DNA from: an uncultured Collinsella sp.
GTDB taxonomy: Bacteria > Actinomycetota > Coriobacteriia > Coriobacteriales > Coriobacteriaceae
NCBI GenBank assembly: GCA_900551625.1
Contig: URWZ01000007.1
Location: 1-18,181 of the forward strand
Direction: 5' to 3'
DNA length: 18,181 nucleotides
In this document: one piece after another, positions 13,537 through 18,181 of the stretch
Numbering within the stretch: the stretch's first letter is position 1
Layout of the letters: each line of letters opens with the position of its first letter
Position numbers and translations under genes: made by a program
The notes under the pieces: generated by a model
Database searches by the model: none
Seen by the model: only the letters and a program-made list of their open reading frames with translations
Told to the model about the DNA's origin: nothing

Positions 13537-14418
13537 CTACACCTTCTCGGGGACGTACTTGCCCAAGAGGCCGGCAGGCTTGACGAGCAGGACGATGATC
13601 AGAACACCAAAGACGATGGAGTTGGCAAGGCTCGTGGAAATGTAGGCCTGCGCCATCGCTTCGATGATGCCGATGAGAATGCCGCCGACAAAGGCGCCGG
13701 GGATGGAGCCGATGCCACCGAAGACGGCGGCGTCGAAGGCCTTGATGCCAGGCATGGCACCCGTCGTGGGCTGCAGCACCGGCGAGTAAGAGCACAGCAG
13801 CACGCCGGCGATGGCGGCAAGGGCGGAGCCGATGGCAAACGTCATCGAGATGGTGCGGTTGACGTTGATGCCCATGAGCTGAGCGGCGGCTTTGTCCTCG
13901 GACACGGCGCGCATGGCTTTGCCCATCTTGGTCTTACCTGTAAAGAACATCAGGCCGGCCATGATAACCAGGCAGGCGACGATGGTGACGAGCGAGACGG
14001 CGCTTACGTTGAACTTGGCCAAGAACTCCGGCACCTGGAAGGTGACGAGCGAAGTGAAGTTCTTGGGCGTGGCGCCCCACAGAAGCTGCGCGGCGTTCTG
14101 CAGGAAGTAAGACACGCCGATGGCCGTGATCAGAACGGCCAGAGGGCCTGCTTGGCGCAGCGGCTTATAGGCCAGACCCTCGATGAGAACACCAAGAACC
14201 GTGCAGACCACACAAGAGAGAACTACAGATGCCCAGCCCGGGAGGCCGAGATACGACGTGGCACAGAACGAGACATAGGCACCGACCATGATGACGTCGC
14301 CGTGAGCGAAGTTGAGCATCTTGGCGATGCCGTAGACCATGGTGTAGCCCAACGCGATGATGGCGTAGACGCTGCCCATGGACAGGCCGTTGACCAGGTA
14401 TTGGATAAAGACCGTCAT
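13537..14418 (-). CDS. livH: Branched-chain amino acid type ABC transporter permease LivH
   Basis: The 293-residue product is the partner membrane channel of LivM. It has about eight hydrophobic segments and the LivH-type motifs LGYTMVYGIAKMLNFAHGD and MVGAYVSF near the N-terminus. The frame extends upstream to 14511, but ATG 14418 is chosen: a GGGGG ribosome site lies 9 nt before it, and the protein then starts at the usual MxxFIQYLVNGL position. The gene ends in TAG 9 nt before the livM ATG. It follows the binding-protein gene after 139 nt that contain two hairpins. Confidence 0.94.
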   Translation of the reverse strand: MTVFIQYLVNGLSMGSVYAIIALGYTMVYGIAKMLNFAHGDVIMVGAYVSFCATSYLGLPGWASVVLSCVVCTVLGVLIEGLAYKPLRQAGPLAVLITAIGVSYFLQNAAQLLWGATPKNFTSLVTFQVPEFLAKFNVSAVSLVTIVACLVIMAGLMFFTGKTKMGKAMRAVSEDKAAAQLMGINVNRTISMTFAIGSALAAIAGVLLCSYSPVLQPTTGAMPGIKAFDAAVFGGIGSIPGAFVGGILIGIIEAMAQAYISTSLANSIVFGVLIIVLLVKPAGLLGKYVPEKV

Positions 14419-14464
14419 GTTCCACATCCCCCTTTCGAATAGGTTTCCAGTTGATGTATGAAAC

Positions 14465-14484
14465 AGGGACGTTACATCGTCCCT
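14465..14484 (-). terminator. Hairpin in the livH leader
   Basis: AGGGACG (14465-14471) and CGTCCCT (14478-14484) form a perfect 7-bp stem with a 6-nt loop; the minus strand then reads GTTTCAT. It is the second of two hairpins between the binding-protein gene and livH. A short, interrupted T run suggests partial termination at most. Confidence 0.45.
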
Positions 14485-14495
14485 AGATACCAAGC

Positions 14496-14525
14496 AAGCA
14501 GGGAAGGCCAAAACCTCCCCTGCTT
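14496..14525 (-). terminator. Hairpin just after the proximal binding-protein gene
   Basis: AAGCAGGG pairs with CCCTGCTT (14496-14503 with 14518-14525), with an extra AGG/CCT pair inside. It begins 33 nt past the stop codon of the binding-protein gene. No U tract follows, so a role in mRNA 3'-end stability or partial termination fits better than full termination. Such hairpins after a binding-protein gene commonly keep its mRNA level above that of the permease genes. Confidence 0.5.
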
Positions 14526-14557
14526 GGGATCAAAACCGCTCTATGTAAGGCGGCCTA

Positions 14558-15745
14558 TTAGGCCTGTACGTACTTGCCGTCGGTAATGACGTACGCCGTC
14601 GGGTCCTTCTGGACCTGGCCCTTGTCGTTCCAGGAGAGCTTGCCAGTCAGACCGTCAACAGTAATGTTGCGCATAGCCTCGGGAAGCTTCTCGGCAACCT
14701 CGGTGGGATCGGCGTCGACACCCAGGCCGGCCTCCTTGAGAGCCTCGACCACCGCATGCACGCCGTCGTAGGCGTCGGCGGCAAACTGGTCGGGGGTATC
14801 GCCGTACTTATCTTTGTAAGCGTTGACGAAGTCGGCGTTCTTCTCGTCGTCGGCGGAGAACGGGGTCATGAGCAGCAGACCCTCGGCAAGAGAGGTGTCG
14901 AAGCCCTCAACGCCCAGGATGCCGTCCATGCCGTCGCAGCCCATCATCTTGACGTCGTAGCCCATGTCCTTGGCGTTCTTGAGCAGGACGGACGCCGGCG
15001 TGTAGTAGATCGGCGCAAAGATCATGGTGGCGCCTGCCTGCTTGGCCTTGGTCAGCTGGTTGGTAAAGCTCGTGGCGGAGTCGTCCTTAAAGGTCTCCTC
15101 GTCGACAATCTCGAGCTTGGACTTAGCGGCCTGGGCCTTAAAGGAATCTGCGATGCCCGAAGAATAGGCGTCGCCGGAGTTATAGAACAGCACGAACTTC
15201 TCGTCCGGATACTTCTGGGCCAGGAACTTGGCAGCGTTGACACCCTGGTTGGGGTCGGTAAAGCAAACCTGGAAGACGCAATCCTTGCCCTTGGTAACGT
15301 CCTCGGAAGACGCGGACGGGGTGATCATGAACGTCTCGGGGTCGTTACCGCACTCTGCGGCAACGGCGACCGACGCACCCGTGGTGGTCGGACCGACGAG
15401 GGCCTGCATGCCCCAGTCGAGCAGGGTGTTGAAGGCGTTGACGGCCTTCTCGCCATCGGCCTGGTCGTCCTCGGCCTTGCTGACAAGCGGCAGCTCCTTA
15501 GTCGAGAAATCCTTGCAGCCAAGCTCGACAGCCTGTGTAACGGACTTGCCGTAGGACGCGTTGGCGCCGGTCAGCGGGCCGATGGTGCCGATCTTAAACG
15601 AAGCGTCGCCCGACGCGGAACCGCTGTCGCCGCCGTTGGAGGAGCAGCCAGCTAGAATGGACATCGCCCCCAGACCTGCTGCGCTCGCGATAACGCTCCT
15701 GCGATTCATAACAGGGTTCAATGACTTACCGGTGAGGCTCGACAT
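14558..15745 (-). CDS. ABC transporter amino-acid-binding lipoprotein, copy 1
   Basis: The 395-residue product is a periplasmic-binding-protein-like receptor (Peripla_BP_6 / LivJ type), anchored outside the membrane, that delivers ligand to LivHM. The N-terminus has NRRSVIA (14-20), a hydrophobic stretch and the lipobox LAGC (31-34, lipidated Cys34), then a Gly/Ser/Asp linker. The mature part begins FKIGTIGPLTGANASYGKS. The paired arginines make a twin-arginine (Tat) signal possible. ATG 15745 has GAGAGGAGAG 7 nt upstream; Met13 is the alternative. It is a close paralogue of the next gene upstream (16017-17183), with long identical runs such as FAPIYYTPASVLLKNAKDMG. Leucine, isoleucine and valine are the default ligand guess, but this family also binds other amino acids, amides and small acids. 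Confidence 0.92.
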   Translation of the reverse strand: MSSLTGKSLNPVMNRRSVIASAAGLGAMSILAGCSSNGGDSGSASGDASFKIGTIGPLTGANASYGKSVTQAVELGCKDFSTKELPLVSKAEDDQADGEKAVNAFNTLLDWGMQALVGPTTTGASVAVAAECGNDPETFMITPSASSEDVTKGKDCVFQVCFTDPNQGVNAAKFLAQKYPDEKFVLFYNSGDAYSSGIADSFKAQAAKSKLEIVDEETFKDDSATSFTNQLTKAKQAGATMIFAPIYYTPASVLLKNAKDMGYDVKMMGCDGMDGILGVEGFDTSLAEGLLLMTPFSADDEKNADFVNAYKDKYGDTPDQFAADAYDGVHAVVEALKEAGLGVDADPTEVAEKLPEAMRNITVDGLTGKLSWNDKGQVQKDPTAYVITDGKYVQA

Positions 15746-16016
15746 GCGGCTCTCCTCTCAAATCTCGTCGGGTTTCGGTTACCCGACAGGCCATCCTTCG
15801 CCGTGTTCGGCGTTCGCAAAATACTAGACGCTTTAGTTAAGGAAAGTGGCGATTATTTCAACTTTTCTTTGGATTTGTTCATTTATCCATAGTTCTGCGT
15901 ATTTCTATTACTTTATGCAGTAATGCCACTTTATTGTGTGAAAGTAATGTTTCCGTTCTGTTACAGGCGTCCCTGCCCTGAATAAAACGGCCTCACCGGT
16001 CGCGCTTTATGCGCAC
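15746..16016 (-). promoter_or_regulatory. AT-rich spacer between the two binding-protein genes, probable promoter region
   Basis: This 271-nt gap is much richer in A and T (especially 15820-15960) than the genes around it. It holds repeated half-sites: ATTACTTT (15907-15914), AGTAAT (15919-15924) and AAAGTAAT (15941-15948). The first and last are an 8-bp inverted repeat. On the minus strand TTGAAA (15855-15860 area) and TAGTAT (15821-15826 area) are promoter-like but not at the ideal spacing. A promoter and operator for the downstream binding-protein gene are likely; the exact sites are not certain. Confidence 0.45.
15981..16014 (-). terminator. Weak hairpins after the distal binding-protein gene
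   Basis: Two nucleotides after the stop codon, GCGC-ATAAA-GCGC (16014-16002) forms a small hairpin. A second short stem, CGGT-GAG-GCCG (15998-15988), is followed by TTTTATT (15987-15981). The T tract is good but the stem is short, so this may stop only part of the transcripts. Confidence 0.35.
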
Positions 16017-17183
16017 TTAGGCGGCGATGTACTTGCCGTCCTGAATCACATAGGCCGTAGCAGGCTTTTCGACCTGACCTTCGTCATTCCACGTTAGCTC
16101 GCCGGTCAGGCCGTCGATCTTGATCTTGCGCATGGCCTTGGCAAGGTCGCCGGCAATGTCGGCGCCGTCGGCCGTAATGTCGATGTCTGCCTTGTCGATG
16201 GCCTCGACGATGGCGTGGACGCAATCGTAGGCGTCGGCGGCAAACTGGTTAGGCGTCTCGTCGTAGGCGTCCTTATATGCCTTGACGAAGTCGGCATTCT
16301 TCTCGTCGTCGGCAGAGAACGGGGTCATAAGCAGCACGCCCTCGGCAAGAGAGGTATCGAAGCCTTCCACAGAGAGCAGGCCGTCCATGCCGTCGGTACC
16401 CATGAGCGTCATGTCGTAGCCCATGTCCTTGGCGTTCTTGAGCAAAACGGACGCCGGCGTGTAGTAGATCGGCGCAAAGATGAGCGTGGCGCCGGCCTCC
16501 TTGGCCTTGGTGAGCTGGTTGGTAAAGCTCGTGGAGGAATCGTCCTTAAAGGTCTCGGTATCGACGATATCAAGTTTGGACTCCTTGGCCTGCTCGGCAA
16601 AGGCATCGGCAACACCCGAGCTGTACGTATCGCCGGAGTTGTAGAACAGGGCGATCTTGGCGTCCGCGTACTTCTCGGCCAAGAACTTCGCGGCGCTGGC
16701 GCCCATGGTGGGATCGGTGAAGCAAACCTGAAAGACCGTGGTCTTATCCTTGGTGACGTCGAGAGACGAGGCCGAGGGCGTGACCATGAGCATGTCGTCG
16801 GCAATCTCGCCCGAGACAGCGACGGCAGCACCGGTGGTGACCGGACCGACGAGCGCCTGCATGCCCCAGTCACACAGGGTATTGAAGGCGTTGATAGCCT
16901 TCTCGCCGTCAGCGACGTCATCCTCGGACTTAAGCGAGAGTTTGAGGTCCTTGGTCGAGAAATCCTTGGCGGCGAGCTTGGCACCCTTCTCGGCCGAAAC
17001 GCCATAGGTTGCCGCGGCGCCGGTCAGAGGGCCGATGACACCGATCTTGAAGGTCTTGCCGTCATCGGCGGAGCCGCCGTCCGAGCCACCCGACGAGCAA
17101 CCAGCGAGCGCCGCGGTGCCACCGAGCGCCGCGGCGCCAGCCAAGAAACTCCTGCGGTTAAGTACGTTGTTGATGCTAAACAT
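16017..17183 (-). CDS. ABC transporter amino-acid-binding lipoprotein, copy 2
   Basis: The 388-residue product is the second receptor of the same Peripla_BP_6 / LivJ family. Its N-terminus is a clear lipoprotein signal, LNRRSFLAGAAALGG then LAGC (26-29, Cys29). NRRSFLAG fits the twin-arginine consensus (RRxFL) better than copy 1 does. The mature part begins FKIGVIGPLTGAAATYGVS. ATG 17183 is chosen over upstream in-frame starts (to 17249) because AAGGGGG lies about 7 nt before it. It is the first gene of the liv cluster. It differs from copy 1 mainly in the first lobe and in a few stretches such as MGTDGMDGLLSVEG against MGCDGMDGILGVEG, so the two may bind different ligands with one shared channel. 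Confidence 0.92.
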   Translation of the reverse strand: MFSINNVLNRRSFLAGAAALGGTAALAGCSSGGSDGGSADDGKTFKIGVIGPLTGAAATYGVSAEKGAKLAAKDFSTKDLKLSLKSEDDVADGEKAINAFNTLCDWGMQALVGPVTTGAAVAVSGEIADDMLMVTPSASSLDVTKDKTTVFQVCFTDPTMGASAAKFLAEKYADAKIALFYNSGDTYSSGVADAFAEQAKESKLDIVDTETFKDDSSTSFTNQLTKAKEAGATLIFAPIYYTPASVLLKNAKDMGYDMTLMGTDGMDGLLSVEGFDTSLAEGVLLMTPFSADDEKNADFVKAYKDAYDETPNQFAADAYDCVHAIVEAIDKADIDITADGADIAGDLAKAMRKIKIDGLTGELTWNDEGQVEKPATAYVIQDGKYIAA

Positions 17184-17373
17184 GGTGTCCCCCTTTTCGC
17201 TGGCCGCGGTGCGGCCGTCTTGCGGTACAGGGCAAACCTTATGGTGCAAACGTTGACAGTTTGTTACGGAGTTCCGTTTGTAGCGAGCATGTTTCCAATG
17301 TTTCCGCAGCGTTTCGGGGGTGCCGTTTTGTGCGACTCCTGTTGCCTGGCGAGCATGCGCCCTCGGTTCACGC

Positions 17374-17379
17374 TAGAAT
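17374..17379 (+). promoter_or_regulatory. Candidate -10 box of hom
   Basis: TAGAAT lies 54 nt before the homoserine dehydrogenase start, at a sensible distance. No -35 of any quality is found 16-18 nt upstream. A TTGACA at 17253-17258 exists but has no -10 at the right spacing. The 250-nt gap 17184-17433 must also hold the promoter of the liv cluster on the other strand, which I could not place. Confidence 0.3.
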
Positions 17380-17433
17380 GCACTCAACCTTTAAGCGGTT
17401 AATCCATCCATAAGATGCACGAAGGAGCTATCT

Positions 17434-18181
17434 ATGAGCGAACCCCTGCGCACCGTGAACGTCGGTCTGATCGGTCTTGGAACCGTCGGCGGCGGCGTGA
17501 CCCGTCTGATCAAGAGCCACCACGATGAGTACCTGGCCGCCTACGGCATCGACCTTAAGCTGACCCGCGCCTGCGCGCTTGCCTGGGAGCAGGCCGAAGC
17601 TGCCGGTATTGAGCGCGAGGCCTTTACGAGCGACTGGCACGACGTCGTCACCGACCCCGCCGTCGACATCGTCGTCGAGCTGATCGGCGGTGAGCATCCC
17701 GCAACCGAGATCTTCACCACTGCCTTTGAGCACGGCAAGCACGTCGTCTCTGCCAACAAAGCCCTACTGGGCCGTCACGTCGAGACGCTTGCCGAGAAGG
17801 CACGCGCGTGCGGCGTGCAGATTAAGTGCGAGGCCAGCTGCGGCGGCGGCATCCCCATCGTGAGCACGCTTGAGCACGACCTGGTGGGCAACAAGATCCT
17901 GACCATCGCCGGTATTCTCAACGGTACCACCAACTTCATCCTCACCAAGATGATTCGGGAGGGCATGGCCTTTGACGACGCTTTGAAGCTGGCCCAGCAG
18001 CTGGGCTACGCCGAGCGGGACCCCTCCGCCGACGTGGAGGGCCACGATGCCTGCCGGAAAATCTGCATCTTGGCGTCCTTGGCCTTTGGCCGCCATGTTT
18101 ACCCCAACACCGTCTATACCGAGGGAATCGATAAGCTGACGCTGGAGGACGTGGAGTACGCCGACGCCTGGGGCGGTGTCA
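17434..18181 (+). CDS. hom: Homoserine dehydrogenase, 3' part cut off by window end
   Basis: The first 249 residues are visible. The enzyme reduces aspartate semialdehyde to homoserine with NAD(P)H, at the branch to threonine and methionine. The Rossmann nucleotide site is GLIGLGTVGGG (11-21), followed by VSANKALL (105-112), ASCGGGIP (134-141), GILNGTTNFIL (160-170) and the active-site region GYAERDPSADVEGHDACRK (191-209). ATG 17434 has GAAGGAG (17421-17427) at a spacing of 6 nt. Full-length enzymes run to about 430 residues when an ACT domain is present, so roughly 180 residues are missing. From about 17950 the arginine codons change to CGG (3 of 4, against 0 of 6 before), which is noted as a finding. 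It is divergent from the liv cluster. Confidence 0.95.
   Translation, partial: MSEPLRTVNVGLIGLGTVGGGVTRLIKSHHDEYLAAYGIDLKLTRACALAWEQAEAAGIEREAFTSDWHDVVTDPAVDIVVELIGGEHPATEIFTTAFEHGKHVVSANKALLGRHVETLAEKARACGVQIKCEASCGGGIPIVSTLEHDLVGNKILTIAGILNGTTNFILTKMIREGMAFDDALKLAQQLGYAERDPSADVEGHDACRKICILASLAFGRHVYPNTVYTEGIDKLTLEDVEYADAWGGV

Noticed and set aside
12166..14442. 758-codon open frame on the plus strand across livM and livH
   Set aside because: It runs antisense to clear permease genes. Its product is rich in His, Asp and Gly with no recognisable domain, which is the usual shadow of GC-rich codon use.
17253..17258. TTGACA as a -35 box for hom
   Set aside because: At 17-18 nt downstream only GTTTGT/TTTGTA is found, a poor -10, and the distance to the start codon is long.

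Overview
The window looks like one contig (or contig end) from a high-GC gut actinobacterium of the class Coriobacteriia, most like Collinsella. This rests on the general look of the proteins, the GC-rich codon use (arginine almost always CGC or CGT) and the repeat style; it is an inference, not a database result. The first 49 bases are not biological: they are an Illumina Nextera i7 adapter tail left on the contig end.

Layout. 50-404 holds no gene but carries two related repeat copies, one forming a long hairpin downstream of the aldolase gene. 405-1271 (-) is a class II fructose-bisphosphate aldolase. 1466-7897 (-) is a probable transcription unit read right to left: a fused RecJ nuclease-DEAH helicase, 15 bases, then a bifunctional Rel (p)ppGpp synthetase/hydrolase, then a glyoxalase-II-like metallo-hydrolase. 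8172-9170 (+) is an SBF-family (bile acid:sodium symporter-like) transporter divergent from it. 9198-10679 (-) is a tight pair: a CutC-family protein followed by a GalT/HIT-like protein of the DUF4931 type. 10746-10834 is a nearly perfect palindrome with 35-bp arms between cutC and the next operon.

10884-17183 (-) is a complete branched-chain amino acid type (Liv/HAAT) ABC transporter: two paralogous binding lipoproteins, permeases LivH and LivM, and ATPases LivG and LivF. It ends in a clear terminator. The inner genes touch or overlap (livM/livG by 11 nt, livG/livF stop-to-start), while the two binding-protein genes have their own leaders and trailing hairpins, which fits stronger expression of the binding proteins. 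17434-18181 (+) is homoserine dehydrogenase, cut by the window end; its last 230 bases differ in arginine codon use.

The most interesting items are the single-chain RecJ-helicase fusion upstream of rel, a possible leader ORF and hairpin controlling its start, the 35-bp-arm palindrome, the paired repeats near the aldolase gene, the tandem binding proteins with twin-arginine-like lipoprotein signals, and the possible mosaic or chimeric junction in homoserine dehydrogenase. I saw no rRNA, tRNA, CRISPR array, intact insertion sequence or phage gene.
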